Of a stretch of DNA of 64,000 bases, positions 7,986 through 18,191 are shown piece after piece (within the stretch, counting starts at the first letter, position 1; each line of letters opens with the position of its first letter). The notes below the pieces were generated by a model. It made no database searches. It was given only the letters and a program-made list of their open reading frames with translations, and was not told the DNA's origin. The DNA comes from Aureimonas sp. ME7 (GTDB lineage Bacteria > Pseudomonadota > Alphaproteobacteria > Rhizobiales > Rhizobiaceae). Location: positions 1 through 64,000 of the forward strand of contig NZ_CAJCKW010000013.1 in the NCBI RefSeq assembly GCF_903970965.1, in the 5' to 3' direction. Both the position numbers and the translations under genes were made by a program.

Positions 7986-9722
7986 TCAACCGGACAGGAT
8001 GTCTCCCGCCAGGAAACCGTTCCGGTGTAGGTGATCGACCACCTCGTCGGCAAGATCTTCGGCCGAGCGCTGGTCCGTGCGCAGATGGATCTCGGGCGCC
8101 TCGGGCGCCTCGTAGGGGCTGTCGATGCCGGTGAAGTTCGGAATCTTTCCCGCCCGGGCCTGGGCATAGAGGCCCTTGGGATCACGCTCTTCCGCGACCG
8201 CCAGAGGCGCGTCCACGAAGATCTCGACGAACTCGCCCGCGCCCAGGAGATCGCGCGCCAGCTGCCGCTCGGCGCGGAAGGGCGAGATGAAGGAAGCCAG
8301 CGTGACCAGCCCCGCATCCACCATCAGCTTGGCGGTTTCGGCGACGCGGCGGATGTTCTCCACCCGGTCCGGCGCAGTGAAGCCGAGGTCGCGGTTGAGC
8401 CCATGGCGCACGTTGTCGCCGTCCAGGAGATAAGTGTGGTGCCCGAGCGCGAAGAGGCGCCGCTCCACGAGATTGGCGAGCGTCGACTTGCCGGCGCCCG
8501 AGAGGCCGGTGAACCACAGGAGAACGGGACGCTGGTTCTTGGCCTCCGCCCGCGCCGCCTTGGTCACGTCCACCGCCTGCCGGTGAATGTTGGCCGCGCG
8601 CCGCAGCGCGAAGTCGATGCGCCCGGCGGCGACGTCTCGGTCCGACGCAGGATCGATCAGGCGGAACGTGGCGAGCGTCCGATTGCGCTCGAAGGGCTCG
8701 AAGGCGATCGCCTCGGCCAGCGACAGGTTGACCTGCCCGATATCGCCATGCGCCAGCGTTCCGGCGGCCAGCGGCGTTCCGTCCTCGAGGGAGAGCTTGT
8801 GCTTGATGCGGGTGACGCTGGCGGGCGTCCGGCGCCCCATGCTTTCCAGAAGATAGGCGCGCCCCGGCAGAAGCGGCTCGTCGCCCGACCATGCGACATG
8901 CCCGGCGAACTGGTCGCAGACCTGCGGGCGATCGGCGGCGGCGGCCAGGATGTCGCCGGCCGTCGCGGCAAGGGGGCGGTCGAGGCGAAGCCCGATCGCG
9001 TCGCCGCCCGTCGTTCCCGCATCGGGCGGGGAAGCAAGCGCTGCGATCCGCGCTCGGGCGCCGGTGGCGGCAAGGACGACCTCGTCGCCCGGCGCCGCCG
9101 TTCCGCCGGCCAGCGTGCCGAAGAGGTCCGCACTTTCCGAGTTCGAGCCCTGCACGATCATGCGGAACGGTTGCGGCGCAGTTTCCCCGCCATCGCGCGA
9201 CAGGTCTCGCAGGAGGTCGATAAGAGAAGGCTTGTCGTGGAAGGGGAGGGGCGAGCGGGCCATGTCGACGGTCTCGCCGGTTCGCGAGGCAACGGGTGCC
9301 GCCCGGAGCGATGCGAGCTCCAGAAACCTCGTCCCTTCCGCGAAGGCGCGCGTCAGGGCTCCCAAGCGATCTCCTGGCTCGCCGTCCTGCCGGTCCAATC
9401 TGTCGACGGCGAGGACGAGGTGGCGAACGCCGCGCAGCGTCGCCCGGAAGGCATCCTGCCGGGCCTGCGGCGTGAAACCATCGTCCGCATCGACGAACAG
9501 GACAGCTAGCGACGCGCCCCCCGCCGTTGGCTCCGAAGCGTTCACCATTAGAAGATCGCTCGGCAGGGCTTCGGACTGCACTCCCTCCGGCTCGGTGCCA
9601 TCGCTCGCGGATGCATGGAGGGCCGAGGCAAGACGGGACACATCCGGCGCGCCGTAGACGAGGACGCGCGAAACGCTTCGCGCGGGGTAAGCGGTGGGCT
9701 CTGCCGACCCGGCTTGGCGCAT
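7986..9722 (-). CDS. CysNC/NodQ-like protein: degenerate sulfurylase GTPase fused to APS kinase
   Basis: 578 aa. The C-terminal third (about 395-578) is a complete APS kinase: P-loop GLSGAGKST at 406-414, [17 protein letters not shown], and [11 protein letters not shown]. The middle (about 185-385) matches CysN beta-barrel domains ([32 protein letters not shown]). The N-terminal GTPase is badly eroded: the P-loop is replaced by [12 protein letters not shown], roughly 80-90 residues with the G2/G3 elements are missing, and NKMD is replaced by VDRLD, although [13 protein letters not shown] and [12 protein letters not shown] are clear remnants. It should therefore make PAPS from APS but not activate sulfate. 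cysQ lies 33 bp upstream in the same operon. No cysD is in the window. Confidence 0.85.
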   Translation of the reverse strand: MRQAGSAEPTAYPARSVSRVLVYGAPDVSRLASALHASASDGTEPEGVQSEALPSDLLMVNASEPTAGGASLAVLFVDADDGFTPQARQDAFRATLRGVRHLVLAVDRLDRQDGEPGDRLGALTRAFAEGTRFLELASLRAAPVASRTGETVDMARSPLPFHDKPSLIDLLRDLSRDGGETAPQPFRMIVQGSNSESADLFGTLAGGTAAPGDEVVLAATGARARIAALASPPDAGTTGGDAIGLRLDRPLAATAGDILAAAADRPQVCDQFAGHVAWSGDEPLLPGRAYLLESMGRRTPASVTRIKHKLSLEDGTPLAAGTLAHGDIGQVNLSLAEAIAFEPFERNRTLATFRLIDPASDRDVAAGRIDFALRRAANIHRQAVDVTKAARAEAKNQRPVLLWFTGLSGAGKSTLANLVERRLFALGHHTYLLDGDNVRHGLNRDLGFTAPDRVENIRRVAETAKLMVDAGLVTLASFISPFRAERQLARDLLGAGEFVEIFVDAPLAVAEERDPKGLYAQARAGKIPNFTGIDSPYEAPEAPEIHLRTDQRSAEDLADEVVDHLHRNGFLAGDILSG

Positions 9723-9755
9723 GGTGGGAACCCTCTCGCGGACGCTCGCTTCGGC

Positions 9756-10595
<840 letters not shown>

Positions 10596-10690
10596 GCGGA
10601 TGAAGGGCGGGGAACGCGAGTTTGCGACGAACGGGCCGCCGATCAAAGTCCCGACCGGGCACCGGGCCGAGGAAAAGCCTGCGTTCAACG

Positions 10691-10715
10691 AAAAAAGGAG
10701 GGCGGTGCCCTCCTT
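10691..10715 (-). terminator. Rho-independent terminator of the exoY-like gene
   Basis: Perfect stem AAGGAGGGC (10695-10703) / GCCCTCCTT (10707-10715) with a 3-base loop. On the minus strand it is followed by six T (A-run 10691-10696). It lies 23 bp past the exoY stop and separates exoY from cysQ. Confidence 0.85.
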
Positions 10716-10737
10716 GTCCGATGCCATGTCGAGAGGT

Positions 10738-11430
10738 TCAGCAGCTGCCGTCGCGCTTCAGGACGACCTTGACCGTCTTGATCAGGATCTGCATGTCGAG
10801 CCAAAGCGACCAATGGCGGACGTAGTAGGTGTCGAACTTCACCCGTGAGGCGTAGCTCGTGTTGGAGCGGCCGTTCACCTGCCACATGCCGGTGAGGCCG
10901 GGGCGGGTGCGCTTGTAGGCGGAGAAGCGGTGGGTGTAGCGGTGCACTTCCTCGTCGACGATCGGCCGAGGGCCGATCAGGCTCATGTCGCCGCGCAGGA
11001 TGTTGAAGAGCTGCGGCAGTTCGTCGAGGCTGGTTTCGCGCAGGAAGCGGCCGATCCGGGTGACGCGCGGATCGTCGCGCAGCTTCTGCGTCGCTTCCCA
11101 CTCGGCGCGCGCCGCCGGGTCGCTCTGCAGGAGGCGCTGGAGAAGCTCGGCCGAGTTCGTCGCCATGGAACGGAACTTGTAGCAGCGGAAATGCCGGCCG
11201 TCGAAGCCGAGCCGCTTGTGCCCGAAGAAGACCGGACCGGGATCGCTGATCTTCATCGCCGCGACGATGATGAGGAGGAGGGGGCTGAGGACGATCAGCG
11301 CACCGAGCACCAGCGTCACGTCGAGCGCCCGCTTCACCGTGCCGCCCAGAGGGCGAGACAGATCGACCGGCTTGGCCCTCGTTGTGATGTCGGTTTCTGC
11401 GGCGGCTGCCAAACCCGTGATCTTCGCCAT
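10738..11430 (-). CDS. exoY: ExoY-like undecaprenyl-phosphate sugar-phosphate transferase
   Basis: 230 aa. One membrane helix (about 34-59, VTLVLGALIVLSPLLLIIVA) is followed by the bacterial sugar-transferase core: DPGPVFFGHKRLGFDG, KFRSM, TRIGRFLRETSLDELPQL, DMSLIGPRP, and RPGLTGMWQVNGRS near the end. This family loads the first sugar (usually galactose-1-P or glucose-1-P) onto undecaprenyl phosphate to prime exopolysaccharide repeat units. The short length without extra N-terminal membrane helices is the ExoY type rather than WbaP. A terminator follows directly. No glycosyltransferase operon is attached, so the gene is a monocistron here. Confidence 0.93.
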   Translation of the reverse strand: MAKITGLAAAAETDITTRAKPVDLSRPLGGTVKRALDVTLVLGALIVLSPLLLIIVAAMKISDPGPVFFGHKRLGFDGRHFRCYKFRSMATNSAELLQRLLQSDPAARAEWEATQKLRDDPRVTRIGRFLRETSLDELPQLFNILRGDMSLIGPRPIVDEEVHRYTHRFSAYKRTRPGLTGMWQVNGRSNTSYASRVKFDTYYVRHWSLWLDMQILIKTVKVVLKRDGSC

Positions 11431-11811
11431 CGCTTCCCGTCTTTGTCGTTAAGAGAACGGTAAAGGTCATCTAGAGGATTTAGCTAATTCGGGCAACCGG
11501 TTCTTTCGCACCTGCACAGTAGACGGGGTCGTTTCGAAGGGTCCGAAAGCGGCACGTTTGGTAAGGTGTCGGTTGAAAGCATCGTCAAAGCAACGGCTTG
11601 CGAACAAGAGTCGTGTGGCTCGCCGACGTTGGGAAAGGTCCATGTAAATCGATATGAACGAATGTTTGGGCGCGTGATCGATTCGATGCACATGGTGTCG
11701 TATTCGATCGCGTGAGATCGAATACGACCCTCGTCCAGTGTCGTCATGACCTTGAATTGTGCGTTGCAGCATCGCAGATGCGAGCATGCGCTTGCGAAGC
11801 GGCCGTCCGTG
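11431..11811. other. 381-bp intergenic region upstream of exoY
   Basis: Noticeably AT-richer than its surroundings. It should carry the exoY promoter (reading leftward) and lies at the 3' end of the LysR gene. The only clear structure is the 13-bp perfect inverted repeat at 11697-11728. No credible ORF. Confidence 0.5.
11697..11728. promoter_or_regulatory. 13-bp perfect inverted repeat, operator or hairpin
   Basis: GTCGTATTCGATC (11697-11709), six-base spacer, GATCGAATACGAC (11716-11728). There is no T-run on either side, so an operator is more likely than a terminator. It lies about 270 bp upstream of exoY and about 85 bp beyond the LysR stop. Confidence 0.5.
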
Positions 11812-12705
11812 TCAGCGCTTGGGCGGCGCGAAGATGTGGCGGTCACGCTCGACCTCGGCCGAGATGAAGTCCGCCACGGCCCGGATGCGGGCGAGGTCGC
11901 GCGCGCTCTCGTGATAGACCAGCCAGTATTCGCGCCGGATCTCCCGGCTCGCCAGGACGCGCTCCAACTCGGGCCGGCGGGCGGCGATGAACGTGTGCAG
12001 GATGCCGATCCCGAGCCCGGCTGCCACCGCCTCGGTCTGCCCGAGGGCGGAGGAGATTTCGAGCCGGCTCTGCCATCCGCCCGCGAACTCGGCCGCATAT
12101 TGGAGCGAGGCGCTGTAAAGGAGATCCTCGACATGGCCGACGAGGCTGTGGTTCGCGAGGTCCTGGGGGCTCTCGGGGCGCCCGTATCGATCGAGATAGT
12201 CGCGCGACGCGAAGGCGGCGAGCGCATAGGACACGAGGCGGCGGGCCACGAGGCGCCCCTGCGTCGGCCGCTCCACCGTGATGGCGATGTCGGCCTCGCG
12301 CCGCGACAGGGAAAAGGCGCGAGAAACCGGCACGAGCTGGAGCGTCAGGTTCGGGTGGCGGCGCAGGAGGGCCCCGAGGCGGGGCGCCAGGAAGGCGGTG
12401 CCGAAGCCGTCCGGCGCGCCGATCCGCACGGTGCCGTTTAGATCGAGGTTGCCGCCGCCGACCGCCGAGCGCGCGCGCAGCGTCTCGGCCTCGATCCGCT
12501 CGGCGGACTGGAGAAAGGCTGTTCCCTCCCCCGTTAGTTCGCAGCCGTTCGGCCGCCGCTCGAAGAGCTTGGCACCGAGTTCGCGCTCCAGCGCGTCCAG
12601 CCGGCGCCCGACCGTCGCGTGGTTCAAGGACAGGCGGCGCGAGGCCGCCAGGATCTGGCCGGCACGGGCCACCGCCAGAAAGACGCGGACATCATCCCAA
12701 TTCAC
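11812..12705 (-). CDS. LysR-family transcriptional regulator, divergent to mmsA
   Basis: 297 aa from GTG 12703-12705 (VNWDDVRVFLAVARAGQ), the standard LysR beginning; a longer frame upstream has no family-like sequence. The winged HTH is at about 1-60 (AASRRLSLNHATVGRRLDALE), followed by the substrate-binding domain (VRIGAPDGFGTAFLAPRL). The type resembles those whose HTH has the N-H-A-T-V-G-R-R pattern, often placed beside dehydrogenase genes in alphaproteobacteria. The 116-bp gap to the divergent mmsA suggests that it controls mmsA and itself. The effector is unknown. Confidence 0.88.
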   Translation of the reverse strand: MNWDDVRVFLAVARAGQILAASRRLSLNHATVGRRLDALERELGAKLFERRPNGCELTGEGTAFLQSAERIEAETLRARSAVGGGNLDLNGTVRIGAPDGFGTAFLAPRLGALLRRHPNLTLQLVPVSRAFSLSRREADIAITVERPTQGRLVARRLVSYALAAFASRDYLDRYGRPESPQDLANHSLVGHVEDLLYSASLQYAAEFAGGWQSRLEISSALGQTEAVAAGLGIGILHTFIAARRPELERVLASREIRREYWLVYHESARDLARIRAVADFISAEVERDRHIFAPPKR

Positions 12706-12821
12706 AGGGCGATCCTCGACAGGACTACGATCGGCGCACAACGGATGAGCATGCCGACGCCTTGCCTTCAAGTGCATTCCATCAGCACATGATCCGGAGC
12801 CAAGAATTCAGGAGGAAAAGC

Positions 12822-14318
12822 ATGAGCGAGATCGGGTCTTTCATCGACGGCGCACACACACCCGCCACGTCGGGCCGCACCGTTCCGGTGTTCAATCCGG
12901 CGACGGGGCAGGCGAGCGCCGAACTCGGCCTTGCTAGCCGCGACGATCTTCAGCGCGCGGTGGACGCCGCCAAGGCCGCGCAGCCGGCATGGGCCGCCAC
13001 CAACCCGCAGCGCCGGGCGCGCGTCTTCATCCGGTTCGTGGAACTTCTCAACGCCCATATGCAGGAGCTGGCCGAGCTTCTTTCCTCCGAACACGGCAAG
13101 ACGGTGGAGGATTCCAAGGGCGACATCGTGCGCGGGCTGGAAGTCTGCGAGTTCGTGATCGGCATTCCGCACCTCCTGAAGGGCGAGTTCACCGAAGGGG
13201 CGGGGCCGGGGATCGACATGTACTCGATCCGCCAGCCGGTCGGCATCGGGGCAGGGATCACGCCGTTCAACTTCCCAGCGATGATTCCGATGTGGATGTT
13301 CGCGCCCGCCATCGCCTGCGGCAACGCCTTCATCCTCAAGCCCTCGGAGCGCGATCCGAGCGTGCCTATGCGCCTTGCCGAACTGATGATCGAGGCGGGG
13401 TTGCCCAAGGGCATCCTGCAGGTCGTCAACGGCGACCGCGAGATCGTCGACGCCATTCTGGAGCATCCCGAGATCGGCGCGGTCTCCTTCGTGGGTTCCA
13501 CGCCGATCGCCGCCCATGTTTATGCGGAGGCGACTAGCCGCGGCAAGCGCGCCCAGTGCTTCGGCGGCGCCAAGAACCACATGATCATCATGCCGGACGC
13601 CGATCTCGACCAGGCGGCCGACGCCCTGATCGGGGCGGGCTACGGCTCGGCCGGCGAGCGCTGCATGGCGATCTCGGTGGCGGTGCCGGTCGGCGAGGCG
13701 ACGGCGGACGCCTTGATCCAGAAGCTCGTCCCCAAGGTCGAGGCGTTGAAGATCGGTCCCTATACCGACACGGGCGCCGACTACGGGCCGGTGATCACGA
13801 AGGCGGCGAAGGAGAAGATCCTCGGCCTCGTCGAGAAGGGCATCGAGGAAGGCGCGGAGCTCGTGGTGGACGGGCGCGACTTCCGGATGCAGGGCTACGA
13901 GGACGGGTTCTTCGTCGGCTCCTGCCTCTTCGACAACGTGACGCCGGACATGGATATCTACAAGGAGGAAATCTTCGGCCCCGTCCTTTCGGTGATCCGG
14001 GCGAAGAGCTACGAGGACGCGCTGGCGCTGCCCACCAACCATGAATACGGCAACGGCGTCGCGATCTTCACGCGTGACGGGGATGCCGCGCGCGACTTCG
14101 CGAGCCGCGTTCCGATCGGCATGATCGGCGTCAACGTGCCGATCCCGACCCCGCTCGCCTATCATTCCTTCGGCGGCTGGAAGCGCTCGTCCTTCGGCGA
14201 TCTCAACCAGCACGGGCCGGATTCGATCAAGTTCTGGACGCGGACCAAGACGGTGACGAGCCGCTGGCCGAGCGGCATCAAGTCGGGCGCCGAGTTCTCC
14301 ATGCCCGTGATGCGCTGA
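12822..14318 (+). CDS. mmsA: Methylmalonate-semialdehyde dehydrogenase (CoA acylating)
   Basis: 498 aa, the exact family length. ATG 12822 follows AGGAGG (12811-12816). The aldehyde-dehydrogenase core is intact: PFNFPAMIPMWMFAPAIACG, the KPSERDPS cofactor stretch, VSFVGSTPIA, and GSAGERCMA with the catalytic Cys. MmsA converts methylmalonate or malonate semialdehyde to propionyl- or acetyl-CoA in valine, myo-inositol and beta-alanine breakdown. No other valine or inositol genes are close, so its substrate context is open. A strong terminator follows at 14360. Confidence 0.95.
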   Translation: MSEIGSFIDGAHTPATSGRTVPVFNPATGQASAELGLASRDDLQRAVDAAKAAQPAWAATNPQRRARVFIRFVELLNAHMQELAELLSSEHGKTVEDSKGDIVRGLEVCEFVIGIPHLLKGEFTEGAGPGIDMYSIRQPVGIGAGITPFNFPAMIPMWMFAPAIACGNAFILKPSERDPSVPMRLAELMIEAGLPKGILQVVNGDREIVDAILEHPEIGAVSFVGSTPIAAHVYAEATSRGKRAQCFGGAKNHMIIMPDADLDQAADALIGAGYGSAGERCMAISVAVPVGEATADALIQKLVPKVEALKIGPYTDTGADYGPVITKAAKEKILGLVEKGIEEGAELVVDGRDFRMQGYEDGFFVGSCLFDNVTPDMDIYKEEIFGPVLSVIRAKSYEDALALPTNHEYGNGVAIFTRDGDAARDFASRVPIGMIGVNVPIPTPLAYHSFGGWKRSSFGDLNQHGPDSIKFWTRTKTVTSRWPSGIKSGAEFSMPVMR

Positions 14319-14359
14319 GCTGGAGGCCCGACGGGGCTCGAAACGCAAACCGAAGAATG

Positions 14360-14393
14360 CGACAAGGCCGGCACCTTCATGCCGGCCTTGTCG
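14360..14393 (+). terminator. Terminator hairpin after mmsA
   Basis: A 14-bp perfect stem (CGACAAGGCCGGCA, 14360-14373; complement 14380-14393) with a 6-base loop, followed by TGTTT. It ends 6 bp before the likely start of the next gene, so the AEC transporter must have its own promoter inside or beyond the hairpin, or be read by leak-through. Confidence 0.8.
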
Positions 14394-14399
14394 TGTTTC

Positions 14400-15326
14400 A
14401 TGCTCCAGACGCTTCTCTTCTCGCTCGCGCCCGTGTTCTTCGTGCTCGGGCTCGGCTACGTCGCGGGATGGCGGGGCTGGGTGGATGCGCGCGCGACCGA
14501 CATGCTCGGCGCCTTCATCGCCCAGTTCGCGCTGCCAATCGCGCTGTTTCTGGCGATCGTCTCTGCCCCGCGCGAGCTTCTGGCGCTGGAACTCCTGCCG
14601 ACCACGATCTACGGTGCGGTGTTTCTCGTCGTCCTCGCCCTGTCCGCGCTTTGGGCGCGGCGCCAGGGCTTTTCGCCGATCACGGCCGCGCTCTATGTGC
14701 TGACGGTGGGCATGCCCAATCTCGGCGGCATCGGCCTCGGGCTCTTCCAGTCGCTGGAGGGGCCGGGTTCGGAAGTGTCGCTGGCGGTGGCCAATCTCGT
14801 GGGCACATTGACGGTGATGCTGTTCGCCTTCATGCGCCTCGAAATGCAGCGCGGCGGGCATCCGAGCCGGGCGCTCGGCGCCGCCCTCCTGAAGCCGATG
14901 ACGATCCTGCCGACGCTCGGCTTTGCGATCGCCCTCGCGGGCCTACCGTTTCCCGCTCTCGCCACCGCGATGCTGAAGCCCCTGGCGCAAGCGACGGGCG
15001 GGGCGGGCATGTTCCTGACCGGCGTGATCCTGTCGACGCAGGCCCTGCGTCTGACGCGCGCCAGCCTCCTCGGCGTGTTCCTCGCCAACATCCTGCGCCC
15101 GGCCCTGGCCGTCGCGCTATGCCTTGCGCTGTCGCTGCCGCCGGAGATGGAGGGCCGCATCGTCGTCGCCATGGCGATCCCCGCCGGCTTCGTCGGCACG
15201 ATCCTGTCGGCGGTCTACGGGCAAGGGGGGCGCGAGAGCGGCGGTGTCCTCGTCGCCACGACCTTCGCTTCGATCCTGACCCTGCCGTTCTGGATCGCGG
15301 TGGCGACGCTCCTGTTCGGCGTCTGA
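14400..15326 (+). CDS. AEC-family (auxin efflux carrier-like) transporter
   Basis: 308 aa with about ten hydrophobic segments in two sets of five, typical of the AEC/BART superfamily. FALPIALFLAIVSAP and GMPNLGGIGLGLFQSL match conserved helices with the broken-helix Asn/Pro features. Bacterial members move malonate, malate or other carboxylates. I use ATG 14400 because the earlier in-frame ATG at 14379 lies in the loop of the mmsA terminator. No strong Shine-Dalgarno is seen for either. Substrate unknown. Confidence 0.82.
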   Translation: MLQTLLFSLAPVFFVLGLGYVAGWRGWVDARATDMLGAFIAQFALPIALFLAIVSAPRELLALELLPTTIYGAVFLVVLALSALWARRQGFSPITAALYVLTVGMPNLGGIGLGLFQSLEGPGSEVSLAVANLVGTLTVMLFAFMRLEMQRGGHPSRALGAALLKPMTILPTLGFAIALAGLPFPALATAMLKPLAQATGGAGMFLTGVILSTQALRLTRASLLGVFLANILRPALAVALCLALSLPPEMEGRIVVAMAIPAGFVGTILSAVYGQGGRESGGVLVATTFASILTLPFWIAVATLLFGV

Positions 15327-15330
15327 GCGG

Positions 15331-15969
15331 TCAGCCGTCCGTGCGCAGCGCGATGTCGGCCGGCCGGCTTTTCGCCAAGACGAGGCGCATGTTGGGCAGG
15401 TCGTTGCCTTCCAGCTTGCGCACCAAGGCTTCCGGCTCCAGCCCGAAGCCGAGCCAGCGGGCGGTGAGGCGTTCGATCAGCGTGTCCTCGCCGGCTTCCA
15501 CCATCACCGTCAGGTCGAACAGGGCTCCGAGATCGCGCCAGCCCGGCTCGTCGAGGAGCAGGTAGTTGCCCTCCGTCAGGACGATGCGCACGCCGGGCTC
15601 GATGATGCGCGCGCCGGCTCTCGCGATCTCGATCGACCGGTCGAACACGGGAACCGCGACGTCGCGCCCGTCATCGGCGCGAAGGCGGCCGAGCATCGCG
15701 CGGTAGCCGTCGAGGTCGAACGTATGGGGGGCGCCTTTTCGCGCCCGGTCGCCCCGCGCGTTCAGAACGGTGTCGTCGAAGTGGAAGCCGTCCATGGCTA
15801 AGATCTCGGCGACGCCCGGCCGGCGCGCGTTCAGCCGCTCGCGCAGCTGCTCGGCCGTGGTCGACTTGCCCGAGCCCGGCGAGCCCGCGATAGCGACGAT
15901 GCGCCGGCCTTCGCCCTCCTCGCTGAGAAGCGCGTTCGTCAGTCCCGCCAGTGTGGTCGCTTCGCTCAT
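15331..15969 (-). CDS. P-loop kinase of the uridine/pantothenate kinase type (FrcK-like)
   Basis: 212 aa. Walker A is GSPGSGKSTTA, followed by MDGFHFDD (the acceptor-binding DGFH motif of the uridine kinase/PanK/phosphoribulokinase clan), then GAPHTFDLDGY and a LTEGNYLLLDEPGW Walker B. These features match the sugar- or nucleoside-kinase-like FrcK proteins seen near fructose transporters in rhizobia. Start ATG 15967-15969. Its stop is 4 bp from the convergent AEC gene stop. It ends a minus-strand run with cysG 41 bp upstream. Phosphate acceptor unknown. Confidence 0.8.
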   Translation of the reverse strand: MSEATTLAGLTNALLSEEGEGRRIVAIAGSPGSGKSTTAEQLRERLNARRPGVAEILAMDGFHFDDTVLNARGDRARKGAPHTFDLDGYRAMLGRLRADDGRDVAVPVFDRSIEIARAGARIIEPGVRIVLTEGNYLLLDEPGWRDLGALFDLTVMVEAGEDTLIERLTARWLGFGLEPEALVRKLEGNDLPNMRLVLAKSRPADIALRTDG

Positions 15970-16010
15970 CGCGCCTTCGCCTCGTCCGCCTCGCGCTTCG
16001 CGCCCGGCTG

Positions 16011-17540
16011 TCAACCCGCCTTTGCCTGAAGCCGCGAGGTTTGGCGAGGGGCGTCGTCCCGATCGGGCTCGAAGCCTTCCAGGGCCAGGGGCTCGACATC
16101 GGCGAAGACGCGCCCGACGCCGATCAGGATCGGTCGCTCGATGCCGACATGCGCGACGAGGGCGGCCAGATCCTTCAAGGCGCCGACGACGCGGATCTCG
16201 TCGGGCCGCGAGATCGCGGCGGCGATCGCCACCGGCGTATCGGCGCTCAATCCTTCGGCCTGCAGCCGCTCGGAAATGCGGGGGGCCATCCGCCCGCCCA
16301 TATAGAAGATCGTGGTGGCGTGGTCGTCGGCGAGCGCGCGCCAGTCCATCTCGTCGGGCAGGTCGCCCTTCTGGCTGTGGGCGGTGACGAAGCGCACGGC
16401 CTGCGAAACGTCGCGGTGCGTCAGCGATACGCCAAAACCCGCGGCAAGCGCGGAAGCCGCCGTGATGCCCGGCACGATGGCGACGGGGATCCTCTGAGCG
16501 CGCAGCTCGGCGATCTCCTCGCCCGAGCGGCCGAACACCGAGACGTCGCCCGACTTCAGACGCACCACGTGCTTTCCCGCCTTGGCGAACTGCACCATCA
16601 TCGCGTTGATGTCGGCTTGGCTGCAGCTTTCGCGCCGGGCGCGCTTGCCGACCAGCATGCGCTTGGCCTCGCGGCGGGCGAGCTCCAGAATGTCGTCGGA
16701 CACGAGATCGTCGAAGAGGATGACGTCCGCGGCCTGAAGCGCACGCACCGCCTTCAGCGTCAGAAGCTCGGCATCGCCGGGACCCGCGCCCACCAGGGTC
16801 ACGCGCCCGCCCGCCTGCGGCCGGTTGGCGAGCTCGCGCAGGAACCGGCGCGCGTCGGCTTCCGCCGCTTCGTCCGGTGCGCGGATGGTGAAAGCGTGGT
16901 CGGAAAAGCGCTCCCAGAAGGCGCGGCGGGCCGGGCCCGGCTGGAGCTTGTCCATCACCTCGGCGCGCACGCGCGCGGCGAGCTTCGCCCAGGCCGTCAG
17001 CGTCGCCGGCAGGAGGGTCTCGATGCGTCGGCGGATCGCCTGGCCGAGAATGGGCGCCGCGCCGTCGGTGGAAATGCCGACTACCACCGGCGAGCGATTG
17101 ACGATCGTGCCGAAGCGGAACTGGCAGAAGGCAGGCTTGTCGATGACGTTGACCGGCACGCCGTTGGCGCGCGCGGCGCAGAAGAAGGCCTGCGCTTCCG
17201 CCTGCGTCTCGCAGTCGGCGACGGCGATCGCCGCGTTGCGGAAGACATCCTCCCCCCAGGGGCGGTCGTGGTGGCGGATCCGGCCTTCGGGCGGGCGGAG
17301 GGCGAGGACGCTCTCCATTTCCTCGCCGATCTCGGCGCGCGGGCAGTAGAGGTCGACATGGGCACCCGACACCAGAAGGAGTTCGGCCTTCCAGGCGGCG
17401 GCGTCCGAGCCGCCCGCCATGACGGCGCGCCGGGTCTTGAGGTCGAAGAACACGGGCAGCGTCGCCAGCTCGCCCATCCGCTGCGGGCGGAGGGAGGCCG
17501 GGGCGGCCTCGTGATCCGCCGGTTCGGTCGGGGTCGGCAT
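16011..17540 (-). CDS. cysG: Siroheme synthase CysG (fused dehydrogenase/ferrochelatase and methyltransferase)
   Basis: 509 aa, the full-length multifunctional form. Residues about 10-150 hold the NAD-dependent precorrin-2 dehydrogenase/ferrochelatase part (VMAGGSDAAAWKAELLL, VNVIDKPAFCQFRFG). From about 215 follows uroporphyrinogen-III methyltransferase (VTLVGAGPGDAELLTLKAVR, RLKSGDVSVFGR, VVPGITAASALAAG). Siroheme serves sulfite and nitrite reductases. The first glycine loop reads GGSDAA rather than the commoner GGGxVA. The start at ATG 17538-17540 was chosen because upstream codons look non-coding. No cysI/cysH genes are in the window. Confidence 0.94.
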   Translation of the reverse strand: MPTPTEPADHEAAPASLRPQRMGELATLPVFFDLKTRRAVMAGGSDAAAWKAELLLVSGAHVDLYCPRAEIGEEMESVLALRPPEGRIRHHDRPWGEDVFRNAAIAVADCETQAEAQAFFCAARANGVPVNVIDKPAFCQFRFGTIVNRSPVVVGISTDGAAPILGQAIRRRIETLLPATLTAWAKLAARVRAEVMDKLQPGPARRAFWERFSDHAFTIRAPDEAAEADARRFLRELANRPQAGGRVTLVGAGPGDAELLTLKAVRALQAADVILFDDLVSDDILELARREAKRMLVGKRARRESCSQADINAMMVQFAKAGKHVVRLKSGDVSVFGRSGEEIAELRAQRIPVAIVPGITAASALAAGFGVSLTHRDVSQAVRFVTAHSQKGDLPDEMDWRALADDHATTIFYMGGRMAPRISERLQAEGLSADTPVAIAAAISRPDEIRVVGALKDLAALVAHVGIERPILIGVGRVFADVEPLALEGFEPDRDDAPRQTSRLQAKAG

Positions 17541-17688
17541 GGGGCGTGCCTTCGAGCTGGATTCGTAGGTGCGGTCAGGAGCGCAATGTGACGATCGCGC
17601 TTCCCGCTTGCAAGAAACGCCATGCCGAAAGCGGAGCGGCCGGCAGAACGCCATGCCGTCTCGGGACGGGCGTCATGGGATCGAAGGG

Positions 17689-18117
17689 TCAGCCCTTGTC
17701 GGCGACGAGCCCGACCGCCTCGATGCCGGCAACCGCCGCCGTCTCGTCGTTGTCGGACGTGTCGCCGGTGATGCCGACCGCGCCGACGACCTTGCCTTCG
17801 GAGCGGACGAGGACGCCGCCCGGCACGGGAACGAGCGAGCCCCCGGCGAGTGCGTTCATAGACTGGATGAAATAGGGCTGCTCCTCGGCGCGCTTGCCCA
17901 GCGCGCGCGAGCCGAGGCCCATCTGGACCGCGCCGTTGGCCTTGCCGATGGCGATGGCCGGGCGCATGGGCGCCGCGCCGTCCTCGCGCTCCAACGCCAG
18001 AAGGTCGCCGCCGGCATCGAGAACCGCGACCGTCAGCGGCTTCAGGCCCAACTCGCGCCCTTTGGCGCGGGCGGCCTCCACGATGCGGCGGGCTTGGTCG
18101 AGGGTGAGGGCGGTCAT
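17689..18117 (-). CDS. GlcG/HbpS-family protein (DUF336)
   Basis: 142 aa. LTLDQARRIVEAARAKGREL, VAVLDAGGDLLALEREDGA and VGAVGITGDTSDNDE are the conserved blocks of the HbpS/GlcG family. Members bind haem or cobalamin, or sit beside glycolate and diol genes with unclear roles. No signal peptide is present, so this copy is cytoplasmic. It lies 148 bp upstream of the cysG start, and the tetrapyrrole neighbour would fit haem-type binding, but that is only contextual. Confidence 0.85.
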   Translation of the reverse strand: MTALTLDQARRIVEAARAKGRELGLKPLTVAVLDAGGDLLALEREDGAAPMRPAIAIGKANGAVQMGLGSRALGKRAEEQPYFIQSMNALAGGSLVPVPGGVLVRSEGKVVGAVGITGDTSDNDETAAVAGIEAVGLVADKG

Positions 18118-18191
18118 CGGCGAACTCCCGGAATCGTCGTGGCGTGTCGTGTCGTTCCGGGATACAGGCCGCCGGCCCGTTCGCCAACCCG

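Noticed and set aside
12768-14861. A long minus-strand frame opposite mmsA
   Set aside because: Arg/His/Asp-rich antisense translation of a well-supported gene, with no domain.
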